64,000 nt of DNA from Larkinella insperata (GCF_026248825.1 NZ_CP110973.1:3615001-3679000); one strand, 5' to 3'; counted from the first letter of the stretch, positions 1 through 8,820 are shown. Notes: generated from the sequence alone by a model not told the origin. Program-made: numbers and translations.

Positions 1-765
1 GCCATCCGGACCGATTCGCTGCGCGATTTCATGAGCTTTTATATGCAGGTCGACGTGCTGATCATCGATGACGTGCAGTTCTGGGCGGGCAAGGAAAAAA
101 CGCAGGAGACGTTCTTCCACATTTTCAACCACCTGCACGGCGCCAAGAAGCAGATCATCATGACTTCCGACCGGGCACCCCGCGATTTGCAGGGTATGCA
201 GGATCGGCTTCAGTCGCGGTTCAAGCAGGGGTTGACGGCGGATCTCCAGCAGCCGGACCTGGAAACGCGGACGGCGATCATCCAGAAAAAACTCCAGGCC
301 GAAGGGATTTTTATCGAGCACAACGTTATTGAATACCTGGCGCACAGCATCAATACGAACGTTCGGGAACTGGAAGGTGTCATTGTGTCGCTGATGGCCC
401 AGGCGTCGCTCAACCGCCGGGAAATTGACCTGGACCTGGCCCGAAGTACCCTCCGCAACATCGTGATCGATTCGGACAAGGAAGTAACCATTGATACTGT
501 TCAGGATGTGGTGGCTGATCATTTCAGCATCACGGTGGCGGACCTGAAAAGCAAAAGCCGGAAGAAAGAAGCGGTTTTTCCGCGCCAGATCGCCATGTTC
601 CTGGCAAAAGAACAGACGGAATTATCACTGAAGTCGATCGGTTACCACTTCGGTGGCCGCGACCACAGCACGGTAATTCACGCCATCCAGACCATCAGCG
701 ATCTGGTGAGCAACAACCCCCAAATCCGCGAGACCGTCGAAAAATTGAAAGCATCGTTGAAATAA
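1..765 (+). CDS. dnaA: Chromosomal replication initiator DnaA (5' end outside window)
   Basis: The reading frame is open from base 1, so this is the C-terminal part (about 254 residues) of DnaA; the Walker A region lies upstream of the window. DnaA is the AAA+ ATPase that binds DnaA boxes at oriC and melts the origin. Visible are the Walker B motif LIIDDVQF, a sensor-1 TSD motif, the ELEG stretch of the AAA+ lid, and the C-terminal DNA-binding domain IV with the signature GGRDHSTVIHAI near the end. The next genes are not dnaN or other replication genes, so the classical dnaA-dnaN arrangement is absent here. Identification is secure. Confidence 0.97.
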   Translation, partial: AIRTDSLRDFMSFYMQVDVLIIDDVQFWAGKEKTQETFFHIFNHLHGAKKQIIMTSDRAPRDLQGMQDRLQSRFKQGLTADLQQPDLETRTAIIQKKLQAEGIFIEHNVIEYLAHSINTNVRELEGVIVSLMAQASLNRREIDLDLARSTLRNIVIDSDKEVTIDTVQDVVADHFSITVADLKSKSRKKEAVFPRQIAMFLAKEQTELSLKSIGYHFGGRDHSTVIHAIQTISDLVSNNPQIRETVEKLKASLK

Positions 766-846
766 CGTTTGTCGGTATTGTTTCCTGAGAAAGTGACTTA
801 ATGAGTCTCTCTTACTCTGAACTAGAAACGATAAACCGCTACGCCG

Positions 847-1806
847 TTGGTCCGCTATTTGTCCCGCCAACAGATCGACGTTAATGCCTACGACCGGTGC
901 ATCGCGAACTCCCCGCACCGGCTCATCTACGCGTTTTCCTGGTATCTGGATGTAGTATCGCCGGATTGGAAACTCCTGGTGGAAGGTGAGTATGAGCGGG
1001 TAATGCCGTTGCCCGTTCGCCCACGGTACGGGGTGAAAGCCATCATTCAGCCTCTTTTTTGTCACCAGTTAGGCCTATTTGCCGCCAACGAAACGCCCGA
1101 TGCAACGGTGATCGCTCGCTTTCTGCGCGTGCTGCAGCAACACATCCGTTACGTTCCTTCCTATCAGTTTCAGGCCGCAAATACGTCCAGCCTGACCGCT
1201 GAAGCCGGGCAACTGGTCCCGATGACCAACCATGTGCTGAATCTGCAAAAACCGTATGTTGAATTGGCCGCCGGGTACTCGAACGGCCAGAAATGGAACC
1301 TCAAACACGGTTTGCGGCAAGGCTGGGAATTCACGGAAACCGGCGACATTACTCCGCTGATCGAGTTGTTTCGAACGTATAATACCACTGGCATTGGGCA
1401 GGTTGCGAAGGATGCATACGCGAAGCTTCAGCGGTTGGTGGCGGTGTTGCAGGAACGGCAGCAGGTCCGTATCCGGGTGGCCCGGCGCAACGGCCGGATT
1501 GAAGCGGGGAATTTGCTGGTGACGGATGCAAACCGGGTGATTCACCTGTTCTGCTCGGCCAGCCCGGAGGGCCGGAAGGGCAATGCCCGGACCGTCATTC
1601 TGGACCAGTTTATCCGGGAGTACGCCGGACAACCCGTTTGGTTTGACTTCGAAAGCCCCGAAGTAGAGAGTCTGGCCGCGTTTAACCGGGGGTTTGGGGC
1701 GGAACCGGAGTCGTATGTTCGGCTGGTGAGCAACCGGTTGCCGGGGCCGGTGCGGTTTTTGCACCAAATCAAAAAGTGGCTACACCAAACGTTTTGGCGC
1801 CGATGA
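847..1806 (+). CDS. GNAT/FemAB-like acyltransferase-fold protein, paralogue 1
   Basis: A 319-residue protein without signal peptide or membrane helix. The C-terminal half ends in a FDFESPEVESLAAFNRGFGAEP-like stretch that recalls the acetyl-CoA-binding half of FemAB/GNAT acyltransferases, where an F(D/E)FGS...F...FG pattern is usual. The start is TTG: the frame has a stop at 832-834 and no ATG before the conserved N-terminus, and residues from this TTG (MVRYLSRQ) line up with the first residues of the next gene (MIIRYLDR). It overlaps that gene by the four bases ATGA, so the two are almost certainly cotranslated. Substrate unknown; family assignment is by pattern only. Confidence 0.75.
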   Translation: MVRYLSRQQIDVNAYDRCIANSPHRLIYAFSWYLDVVSPDWKLLVEGEYERVMPLPVRPRYGVKAIIQPLFCHQLGLFAANETPDATVIARFLRVLQQHIRYVPSYQFQAANTSSLTAEAGQLVPMTNHVLNLQKPYVELAAGYSNGQKWNLKHGLRQGWEFTETGDITPLIELFRTYNTTGIGQVAKDAYAKLQRLVAVLQERQQVRIRVARRNGRIEAGNLLVTDANRVIHLFCSASPEGRKGNARTVILDQFIREYAGQPVWFDFESPEVESLAAFNRGFGAEPESYVRLVSNRLPGPVRFLHQIKKWLHQTFWRR

Positions 1807-2837
1807 TCATTCGCTACCTCGACCGCTCCGCGCTGGATCCGGATCGCTGGGATGATTGCGTACGGGCATCGTCGCAGCGCCTGGTTTACGCGGCTTCGTG
1901 GTACCTGGACGCCCTGACGACCGGCGACAAAGCACCGTATTGGGGCGGTATCGTGGCCGAAGAACAGGGGGGGTATGTGGCCGTGATGCCGGTAGTTTAC
2001 AAAAAAAAGTACGGCATCCGGTACGCTTTTCAGCCCGACTATTGCCAACAACTGGGCGTTTTCAGCCGGAGTGGCGTTGATCTGCAAACCGTCTTTCCTG
2101 AATTCTGGAAGCTGCTGAATCGGCACGTTAAGTGGGTAGTGTCCTACCGGTTCAACGAGAAAAACGAGCACGAGCTGTCTTTTCCGGCCGGGTTGCCGCT
2201 CGTCAAGCGCAGCAATCACGTGTTGCCGTTAGACAAACCGTACGCCGAGATTTACAAAGGATACGCCACAGACCGGAAAAGTAACCTCAACCGGGCGAGA
2301 AATACGGCTTGGGTGGTGGAGGAAAGTCGGGATGTCCGGCCGTTGATTCAATTGCACCGCACGCACAATGAAGAGAAAGCCGTTGGCGGTATCGACCTGG
2401 ATTTAACGATTTACGACCGCTTTGCCCAGGCCGTCGATGGGTTGCACCAGCGGGGATTGGTGCGCATCTGGATGGCCCGCAAAGAAGGGGAACAAATGCC
2501 GGAAGCCGGTGGGGTGTTCGTAATGGACGCTAACCGGATCATCTACCTGTTCAACGGGGCGTCGGTTGCGGGGCGGAAGCAGCAGGCCCGGTTGTGGATG
2601 ATCAACCGGCTCGTGGAGGAATTTGCCGGAACACCGCTGGAATTCGATTTTGAAAGCCCAGCCGTGGGCGCAGAGTCGGTCAAGGCATACTACCGGAGTT
2701 TTGGGGCCGAGAGCCGGTTGTACACCGAAATTTCGTACAATCACCTGCCCCGCTTTTTCACGTACGTCCGGGCTTTCGTTCGCGGGTTGCGCAGCCGGTT
2801 GGGCAAAAAAAAACGGGCCGAAGCCCGTTGTCATTAG
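1803..2837 (+). CDS. GNAT/FemAB-like acyltransferase-fold protein, paralogue 2
   Basis: A 344-residue paralogue of the preceding gene; both share an N-terminal RYL start, a WYLD motif, a YGI/V...QP...QLG(V/L)F block, a SNHVLPL-type block and the C-terminal FDFESP...FGAE motif. I start it at ATG 1803, inside the stop of gene 1 (ATGA overlap), because this aligns with the N-terminus of paralogue 1; an in-frame ATG at 1776 would add nine residues with no counterpart. The last codons, encoding a Lys/Arg/Ala tail, contain the terminator of the convergent gene, and the two stop codons overlap. Likely soluble cytoplasmic transferase; substrate unknown. Confidence 0.75.
   Translation: MIIRYLDRSALDPDRWDDCVRASSQRLVYAASWYLDALTTGDKAPYWGGIVAEEQGGYVAVMPVVYKKKYGIRYAFQPDYCQQLGVFSRSGVDLQTVFPEFWKLLNRHVKWVVSYRFNEKNEHELSFPAGLPLVKRSNHVLPLDKPYAEIYKGYATDRKSNLNRARNTAWVVEESRDVRPLIQLHRTHNEEKAVGGIDLDLTIYDRFAQAVDGLHQRGLVRIWMARKEGEQMPEAGGVFVMDANRIIYLFNGASVAGRKQQARLWMINRLVEEFAGTPLEFDFESPAVGAESVKAYYRSFGAESRLYTEISYNHLPRFFTYVRAFVRGLRSRLGKKKRAEARCH
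2805..2829 (-). terminator. Intrinsic terminator of the DUF3108 gene, inside the opposing CDS
   Basis: On the minus strand a 7-bp stem (AACGGGC with GCCCGTT, tetraloop TTCG) is followed by a run of nine T. It lies just beyond the stop of the minus-strand DUF3108 gene and entirely within the last codons of the plus-strand acyltransferase-like gene. On the plus strand the hairpin has no T run, so it should act in one direction only. Confidence 0.85.
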
Positions 2838-3637
2838 CGTTTGAAAAACTTGAGTTCGTTGCGCAGGCCGGAGTGGCTTTTCAGGTCCATTTCCATCGAG
2901 CCAACCCAGAGCTCCACTTCAACTTTCACCGGAACCTTGTTGGCGTCGTCCGAAACCCAGATTTTAATCGCGTCTTCGCCTTTGAACAGTTTGTTTTCCG
3001 GCAGAAGCGGGTTGAGTTTAAGCACGTTGATGTGACCGAACTTGGTTTTGATAACTTCGCGGCCGCGGTAACGCACCTTCATGTTGTAAACCTGATCGTC
3101 GAAAAAGGCGGGTACTTCGATTACCTGGCCCGTATTGACGCGGTTGAAGTCGATGGTGCGCAGGTAGTAATAGCCGCTGATGACGTCGTGAACGTTGTCG
3201 GGCACCTTAAACACGTCCTTATCGGTTTTTTCCTCCGACCGGACGGTGTTGGCGAAGTGGTTAAAAGTAACGTTCTCTTCCTTGCGGTGGTTGCCTTCTT
3301 CAATATGCTGGAAAAATTTCTGCGGTAAAATCGCGGTCGTATCAATGTAAGACCGCCAGGTGTTGCGGATGCGGGTGATCAGATCGAAAGCACCCACTGT
3401 ACGACCATAGACGTTCACCCGGTAACAAGGACGTTCGTTGACCTTGTAGACCGTCGGCGCCACATCGACCGTTGCTTCGGCCGCGTTGAAAATACCGTAG
3501 TGAACCTTGTATTCCAAATGTTCACCGGCTCCGAAACTGGTATTGTTCACGCGCCGGTACGCATTTTCCGGTTTCAGCGCCACCTGCGATAAGGCAGCGG
3601 TGGTTATGATGGACAGGATGAGAATAACTTTTTTCAT
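2834..3637 (-). CDS. DUF3108 domain-containing exported protein
   Basis: A 267-residue protein with an N-terminal signal peptide (MKKVILILSIITTAALSQ) and then a DUF3108-type body, recognisable from the G(E)LEYKVHYGIFNAAEATV opening and the later VRYRGRE...TKFGHINVLKLNP and AIKIWVSDD blocks. Proteins of this family are periplasmic or outer-membrane-associated beta-rich proteins of unknown function. I start at ATG 3637 (MKK) rather than at 3652, because the signal peptide then begins properly. Its stop overlaps that of the convergent upstream gene and it has its own terminator inside that gene. Confidence 0.85.
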   Translation of the reverse strand: MKKVILILSIITTAALSQVALKPENAYRRVNNTSFGAGEHLEYKVHYGIFNAAEATVDVAPTVYKVNERPCYRVNVYGRTVGAFDLITRIRNTWRSYIDTTAILPQKFFQHIEEGNHRKEENVTFNHFANTVRSEEKTDKDVFKVPDNVHDVISGYYYLRTIDFNRVNTGQVIEVPAFFDDQVYNMKVRYRGREVIKTKFGHINVLKLNPLLPENKLFKGEDAIKIWVSDDANKVPVKVEVELWVGSMEMDLKSHSGLRNELKFFKR

Positions 3638-3737
3638 AATCGCTTGACCCATGGCCCCGCAAAGTTCAGGATTAGAGATAGGTATTTAGTACGATAAACG
3701 CTTGAACCGACAAAAAAGCCCGTTCAACTGCTAAAAT

Positions 3738-4781
3738 TTATAAGGACGGGTACGTCTTTTTCAAATACGTCAGGTACTGGTTAAAGTTGCTGTTAAACTT
3801 CTCCTCAAATTCGCGCCGGAAACGGTTTTGTTGTTGCCGGTAGGTTTTGTACGCTACGAAGTACGCGTTATTGGGGAGATTCTGTTGCGTAAACCGACGT
3901 TTTTTAGGATTCGGTTTTCCGACCGGCGGTCTGGTTTTCAGCGTATCCACGGTTTCCACAATCCGGTCGATCAACTGCCACTTCTTACTCTCCCTGACCC
4001 GATTGGGCGTTTGGAGGTTGTAAGTAGCGTACAAACTATCCAGTTTTTGGGTACCGCGCAGAATATGCTCGTCGTATTTTTCGCCGTACTGCTTAGCATC
4101 CAGGTAACCCAGCGCTTCCGGTGAGTTGGCACCGTACTTCTGGGTTAAAAATTTCAACGCTCCGTATTCACCGACAAAATCCGCCAGGTTTTCGTTGTAT
4201 TCCAGGTTATCCTTTACAAACAACGTGCCGTGCGTCAGCTCGTGAATAATTAATTCCGCCAGTTGTCCTTCCGACCGTTTCAGCATTGACGAAAGGATCG
4301 GATCGCGGAAAAATCCTAAGGTTGACCAGGCAGATACTTCGTTCAGACGCGTGTCGTAATTCTCCTGTTTCAACGCATTTAACTCCTGGTCGGCGCGGTC
4401 CTTTTCGAAGAAACCCTTGTAGGCAAAAGTGCCGATGATCGGAAACCTCCATTCTCTGGCCGCAAGCCGGTATTTCTCCGAAGCAACGACCACCCACAAA
4501 ATGGGTTGCCCGTGCTGGTCATAAAATGTTGTATAGTTGTTCGAAGGATTAATCCCCAAAGAATCAACCGAATAACGTTTAATTTCCTGAATTAGTTCAA
4601 TTTTTCGTTTGAGCGAATCTGGAAACGACGCGTCCGCCAGCACCTCTTCAACGGGGCGGGTGTTCCATAAAATCCGGAATTGACCTTTGGCCTGCATCCA
4701 GCCGTAACCGATTAGTTCGTGGAACCAGATGCCCAGCACAATACATACGCCCAACAGCGCCAGCAGGATTTTTTTGATCAT
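3738..4781 (-). CDS. Predicted zinc aminopeptidase (PF10023-type), membrane-anchored
   Basis: A 347-residue protein beginning with one hydrophobic segment (residues 3-20) that serves as an uncleaved anchor or signal. The catalytic zinc motif HELTH is at about residues 180-184, followed some 15 residues later by NENLADFVGEYGA, giving the third zinc ligand (Glu) as in the putative aminopeptidase family PF10023. The middle part (TFYDQHGQPILWVVVASEKY, WRFPIIGTFAYKGFF) is also typical of that family. Start at ATG 4781; the track-length start at 4787 is TTG. It probably acts in the periplasm. Substrates are unknown. Confidence 0.85.
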   Translation of the reverse strand: MIKKILLALLGVCIVLGIWFHELIGYGWMQAKGQFRILWNTRPVEEVLADASFPDSLKRKIELIQEIKRYSVDSLGINPSNNYTTFYDQHGQPILWVVVASEKYRLAAREWRFPIIGTFAYKGFFEKDRADQELNALKQENYDTRLNEVSAWSTLGFFRDPILSSMLKRSEGQLAELIIHELTHGTLFVKDNLEYNENLADFVGEYGALKFLTQKYGANSPEALGYLDAKQYGEKYDEHILRGTQKLDSLYATYNLQTPNRVRESKKWQLIDRIVETVDTLKTRPPVGKPNPKKRRFTQQNLPNNAYFVAYKTYRQQQNRFRREFEEKFNSNFNQYLTYLKKTYPSL

Positions 4782-5026
4782 GAACAAAAATAGACTAGAA
4801 TAAGCCGCAAACCATAAAACCTGTACCGATACTACGGTGTTCTTAAGAAACTAACGGTGTCTACAAAACCGACATCAATAAGACATTTATCCGGGGAAAA
4901 ACCCTCTTCGGACGGGTAATTTTCTCTTTCTTTTTTTTGGTATTTCGTATTCCGCTTCACACGAGTAAACGGTTTTTAACGTCGTTGGTGGTCAGCAATG
5001 ACCCCAAATTCTTAAATTTTAACAGC

Positions 5027-6115
5027 ATGGCTAGCTACAACGAAGTATTGGCAGCGCTGCGGGAATACCGCAACGAACTGGAAGAGCGGGTTCAAACCGA
5101 GATCGAATCGCAGTTTGAGGAAGGCAGCACCATCCTGAACGCGTTTTCCGCCAGGGGTGGCGTTTCGGCATTTGCTACACCCTTGTCGAACGTGCACGCT
5201 TCCGGCGTTGGTATTCGGATCAGGGGAGGCAAGCCCGTCAAGGATAATTTTGTGTTGAAGGTGTACGTGTTCGACAAGCTGGATCTGGGCGCTAACACGC
5301 CCGCCATCACCCGGAGTTTTCAGGGCATTGAAGTCGATGTAGAGCCGTTGCCGATTCAACTGGCGCTGAGCAAAGCCGAAGCCTTGGCCGCCACCACCGT
5401 CGACGATCACCGCAGCAAACAGCGGCCCATTGTCGGGGGCGTTTCCATTGCTCCCCTGAACGAATCCTTTGTCGGTACGCTGGGGTGCTTTCTGCAACGG
5501 ACGGTCAGCGGGTCCAAGCAGGTCTTTGTCCTGAGTAACAACCACGTTCTGGCCGATACCAACCGGCTGACCATCGGAACCGCCGTTGTGCAGCCGGGGC
5601 CGGAAGTAGCGCCGACGAGTCCCAACGACGTTTTTGCCGCCCTGAGTGCCTTCATTCCCATTCAGTTTCCCGCCACCCGCATTGATCCGGTGGTGAACGT
5701 GTTTGATGCGGCTATTGCCGTGGTGGCCGACGAAAGCCTGATTCGCAAAGGTGCCATTCTGGGGATCGACAAGTACGAACCAAAAGTAGCCGCAGCCGTT
5801 CCCGGTATGCGGGTGATCAAATCCGGACGAACCACCGGCGTTACTACCGGCATTGTCACGGCGACCCGCGTCAACGGCGTGCAAATCAACTACGGAACCC
5901 GCACATCCCCACGGATCGCGACGTTCAACGATACCGTTGAAATTGTGAGCGAAGACGAAAGCAAACCGTTCAGTATGCCCGGCGATTCGGGATCGGTGAT
6001 TCTGGACGTGGATACCGGCCGGCCCGTGGCGCTTCTGTTTGCAGGAGATGGCCGGACGACCACCGCCTGCGATTTTGGTGGTGTGTGCCGGCAGTTTCAG
6101 GCTTTTCCAATTTAA
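5027..6115 (+). CDS. Trypsin-fold serine protease with N-terminal Nal1-like domain
   Basis: A 362-residue protein with the catalytic triad of a chymotrypsin-fold protease: His173 in SNNHVLA, Asp227 in FDAAIAVV and Ser321 in PGDSGSVI. Residues 50-110 form a separate N-terminal domain (GVGIRI...KVYVFDKL...GIEVDVEP) of the type found in front of proteases related to plant Nal1. No signal peptide is visible when started at ATG 5027; the longer frame from 4937 would add 30 residues without a convincing signal sequence, so I reject it. It is followed 80 bases downstream by a small protein that may share the N-terminal domain. Substrate unknown. Confidence 0.8.
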   Translation: MASYNEVLAALREYRNELEERVQTEIESQFEEGSTILNAFSARGGVSAFATPLSNVHASGVGIRIRGGKPVKDNFVLKVYVFDKLDLGANTPAITRSFQGIEVDVEPLPIQLALSKAEALAATTVDDHRSKQRPIVGGVSIAPLNESFVGTLGCFLQRTVSGSKQVFVLSNNHVLADTNRLTIGTAVVQPGPEVAPTSPNDVFAALSAFIPIQFPATRIDPVVNVFDAAIAVVADESLIRKGAILGIDKYEPKVAAAVPGMRVIKSGRTTGVTTGIVTATRVNGVQINYGTRTSPRIATFNDTVEIVSEDESKPFSMPGDSGSVILDVDTGRPVALLFAGDGRTTTACDFGGVCRQFQAFPI

Positions 6116-6134
6116 GCGGAAGTTTGGACGAAGG

Positions 6135-6165
6135 TTGCAGAAACCACCAGCCGCTTGTACCTTAG
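6135..6165 (+). promoter_or_regulatory. Candidate Bacteroidota promoter before the 93-residue ORF
   Basis: TTG at 6135-6137, a 20-base spacer, then TACCTTAG at 6158-6165, one mismatch from the Bacteroidota -7 consensus TAnnTTTG. It would start transcription about 25 bases before the ATG at 6196. Confidence 0.35.
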
Positions 6166-6195
6166 TAAATACAACTTGTATTTAACCAGCTAGTT

Positions 6196-6477
6196 ATGGA
6201 TCAGATCGTTCACATTCCGGGCCGCCCCAAAACCGAGCAACCGCCCAATCTGGGAGATTTAGCCGCTTCAGTGCATCTGCATCATCCGCAGGTGATCCGG
6301 AGCGGAGTGACGACGACCCAGGAGGGCGAGTGGGCGATTCTGGCCGTGGTCGAAAAAAACACGCCAGTGCCCATCCGTACCATAGAACGGGAGTGTCTGG
6401 GCTTTCCGGTGATCTACCAGGAGGATTCGGGCCGGGTGCCGGTGGCCCGACCGGCCTATCCCGGATCAGGTGAGTAA
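6196..6477 (+). CDS. Small protein, possibly related to the neighbouring protease's N-terminal domain
   Basis: A 93-residue soluble protein with no signal peptide or cysteine pattern beyond one Cys. I do not recognise it as a named family. It sits directly after the trypsin-fold protease on the same strand. Its central part (SGV...WAILAVVEKNTPVPIRTIE...LGFPVIYQED) resembles in layout the protease's N-terminal domain (SGVGIRI...VLKVYVFDKL...QGIEVDVE): a GV strand, a hydrophobic strand ending in V-E/D-K, then G-x-x-V followed by an acidic strand. The similarity is weak and by eye. A partner or regulator of the protease is one possibility, not shown. The start at ATG 6196 has a candidate promoter in front. 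Confidence 0.65.
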   Translation: MDQIVHIPGRPKTEQPPNLGDLAASVHLHHPQVIRSGVTTTQEGEWAILAVVEKNTPVPIRTIERECLGFPVIYQEDSGRVPVARPAYPGSGE

Positions 6478-6481
6478 GCGT

Positions 6482-7645
6482 TTACCGGCCAAACCAGATG
6501 TAAACTCCTTCCGAATGCTCAAATAGGTGATTCGCCAGATCATAGTGCGGTTCGAACCGGACGGTCACCCCCAGGCCGTCCGTTATTTTTACATCCTTCA
6601 GAAACCGAGCGATCAACAGCCGCCGGTGAGGCTCCCGGTAGGTGCTGTTGTACCGGCGCGTGTAACTCTGGTAAAGATCTCCGCCCAGGTCAGCCCGGTA
6701 GAGGTTGCCGTTCCAGTAGCTAAGCAAAACCGTGACGGGCTTCAGATGGACGGTCAGGTTGGGGTAAAGAGCCCCACCGGAAGACGGTTTGTCAGCGTTT
6801 TCGGAGTAGCCCACCAGGTAAGTGTCCAGTCGGGCGGAACGGACCAATCCAGGTGTCGGATTCTGCCACGTCAGGCTCAGGCTCCCGGCGGCATTCAACG
6901 CCGTCCGGACGGGCAGCGGGCTGCTGATGTTCTGACCGCCCGCGTGAAAGGCGGTGACCTGTACGGGGATGGAAAGGCTCCACGCCTGACCTGGATCGCA
7001 GATCCGTTGTTTGAAGGACAGGCCACCCCAGAAGTGCTCCTGACGCGCGTAACCGGGCAGCGTGTTCTGGAGGTAACTTATCCAGAAATCGAAGAACGTG
7101 CGCTTGGTTTGGTGATTGATTTGCAGCCCGTTCTCGATGCGTTGCTGGAGTAGCCGTTCGAAATTGTACAGCGGCTCGATCAGCCTGTGACCCACCGATC
7201 CTTCCAGCGTCCCAAAAAGGTAGTTCCAGTTGCGGTGCCGGAACTTGATGGTGAACGTTGGCGCCAGCTGCGTAATGCGGTCCTGTCCGAAGTCTTTTTT
7301 AACGTAAACGCCCGCTTCCAGCACAACGTTTGGGGCCGGTTGGCAGGCGACGCGCGGGTTAAACTGGTACCCAAATAATGTGTAGCCGTCAGCGATGGGA
7401 CCGAAGTATTCATTGTTCCGGACAAACCCCAGGCCGTTGAATCGGAATTGCCATTTTTGGGCACTATCCAGAGACGCCCGCTGTTCCAGTGCCTGATTGG
7501 GTAATTGAGCGGAACTTGTGTGTGAGATAAAATATAGATAGCATATAAATATGGTATATGTTTGCCGGTAGTGGTATCGGACGTTGCAGGACTGTTTGAT
7601 ATGTGTTATCTTTAAGCGGGCAATAATGGGCAAAATACGCTTCAT
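6482..7645 (-). CDS. Putative outer-membrane beta-barrel-like protein, unknown function
   Basis: A 387-residue protein rich in aromatic residues and alternating short hydrophobic segments (for example WNYLFGTLEGSVGHR, FWGGLSFKQRI, VTVLLSYWNGNLY), ending in ...GVYIWFGR with a near-terminal aromatic, a pattern common in outer-membrane barrels. A hydrophobic stretch near residue 30-45 (IFICYLYFISHTSSAQ) looks like the end of a signal peptide, but the region before it is unusually long and basic; no ATG or alternative start lies closer, so the true start is uncertain. It is divergent from recA with about 100 bases between. No family recognised. Confidence 0.65.
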   Translation of the reverse strand: MKRILPIIARLKITHIKQSCNVRYHYRQTYTIFICYLYFISHTSSAQLPNQALEQRASLDSAQKWQFRFNGLGFVRNNEYFGPIADGYTLFGYQFNPRVACQPAPNVVLEAGVYVKKDFGQDRITQLAPTFTIKFRHRNWNYLFGTLEGSVGHRLIEPLYNFERLLQQRIENGLQINHQTKRTFFDFWISYLQNTLPGYARQEHFWGGLSFKQRICDPGQAWSLSIPVQVTAFHAGGQNISSPLPVRTALNAAGSLSLTWQNPTPGLVRSARLDTYLVGYSENADKPSSGGALYPNLTVHLKPVTVLLSYWNGNLYRADLGGDLYQSYTRRYNSTYREPHRRLLIARFLKDVKITDGLGVTVRFEPHYDLANHLFEHSEGVYIWFGR

Positions 7646-7673
7646 GTATTACTGATTATTTTACAAGCTGCAC

Positions 7674-7704
7674 TTGCAATTTTGTCCGAAAAATGCTAAT
7701 TTTA
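7674..7704 (+). promoter_or_regulatory. Candidate recA promoter
   Basis: TTG at 7674-7676, a 20-base spacer, and TAATTTTA at 7697-7704, close to the Bacteroidota TAnnTTTG -7 element. It precedes the recA ATG (7750) by about 45 bases. I saw no clear LexA box. Confidence 0.4.
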
Positions 7705-7749
7705 TAAGGTTAAACATACTAAAAATCAATTTTTGCGTAAACACATCAC

Positions 7750-8820
7750 ATGGCACAAGCACCTGCTAGTACGGCTAATGACAGCAAACTGAAAGCCCTG
7801 CAAACGACCATCGAAAAGTTGGATAAAGCCTACGGAAAAGGAACCGTAATGCGTCTGAGCGAGAGCAAAGTCGTTGATGTTCCGGTTATTTCGACGGGTT
7901 CGCTGGGGCTGGATCTGGCGTTGGGAATCGGCGGTGTTCCGCGCGGCCGGGTCGTTGAAATCTACGGACCGGAATCGTCGGGGAAAACGACGTTGACGAT
8001 GCACTGCATCGCCGAAGCGCAGAAGAATGGCGGCCTGGCTGCCTTTATTGACGCCGAACACGCTTTTGATCGCGTCTATGCCGAGAAGCTAGGAATCGAT
8101 ACGAAAAATTTATTAATCTCTCAACCCGACAACGGTGAGCAGGCACTCGAAATCGCTGAGCACCTGATTAGCTCCGGTGCCATCGACATTATCGTCATTG
8201 ACTCCGTTGCCGCTCTGGTTCCGAAAGCCGAACTGGAAGGCGATATGGGCGAGAGTAAGATGGGTCTGCAAGCCCGGTTGATGTCGCAAGCCCTGCGGAA
8301 ACTGACGGGGGTAATCAATAAAACGGGTTGCTGCTGCATCTTTATCAACCAGTTGCGTGAAAAAATCGGCGTTATGTTCGGAAATCCCGAAACAACGACC
8401 GGTGGTAACGCCCTGAAGTTTTATTCTTCCGTTCGGTTGGACATTCGCCGGATCGGACAAATCAAAGACGGTGACGATATCCTGGGGAACCGCACGAAAG
8501 TGAAAGTGGTTAAGAATAAGTTAGCCGCTCCGTTCAAAGTAATTGAATTCGACATCATGTACGGTCAGGGCATCTCGAAAGTGGGTGAAGTCCTTGATCT
8601 GGCTGTTGAACTCGATATCGTGAAGAAATCAGGTTCCTGGTTCTCGTACGATGGAAACCGGCTTTCACAAGGCCGCGATGCGGTTAAAAACCTGCTGCTG
8701 GACAATCCTGAATTGATGGCCGAACTGGAAGCCAAAATCCGGGCGCAGGTTAACAGCGACGAAGGTGCTCTGGTGGATGCTTCTGGTAACGCAGCAGAGG
8801 ACGAAGATTCACTGGACTAA
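7750..8820 (+). CDS. recA: Recombinase RecA
   Basis: A 356-residue RecA, the ATP-dependent strand-exchange protein of homologous recombination and coprotease of the SOS response. The Walker A motif GPESSGKTT is at residues 73-81, Walker B is in IDIIVIDSVAAL, loop L1 in ELEGDMGESKMGLQARLMSQALRK and loop L2 in NQLREKIGVMFGNPETTTGG. The C-terminal tail is acidic (EDEDSLD), as usual. Length is normal. An intrinsic terminator and a long palindrome follow, separating it from the convergent citrate synthase gene. Confidence 0.99.
   Translation: MAQAPASTANDSKLKALQTTIEKLDKAYGKGTVMRLSESKVVDVPVISTGSLGLDLALGIGGVPRGRVVEIYGPESSGKTTLTMHCIAEAQKNGGLAAFIDAEHAFDRVYAEKLGIDTKNLLISQPDNGEQALEIAEHLISSGAIDIIVIDSVAALVPKAELEGDMGESKMGLQARLMSQALRKLTGVINKTGCCCIFINQLREKIGVMFGNPETTTGGNALKFYSSVRLDIRRIGQIKDGDDILGNRTKVKVVKNKLAAPFKVIEFDIMYGQGISKVGEVLDLAVELDIVKKSGSWFSYDGNRLSQGRDAVKNLLLDNPELMAELEAKIRAQVNSDEGALVDASGNAAEDEDSLD

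Noticed and set aside
4937..5026. Longer start of the protease (30 extra residues)
   Set aside because: The segment begins with a non-ATG-like context and does not form a signal peptide; the conserved domain begins well after 5027.
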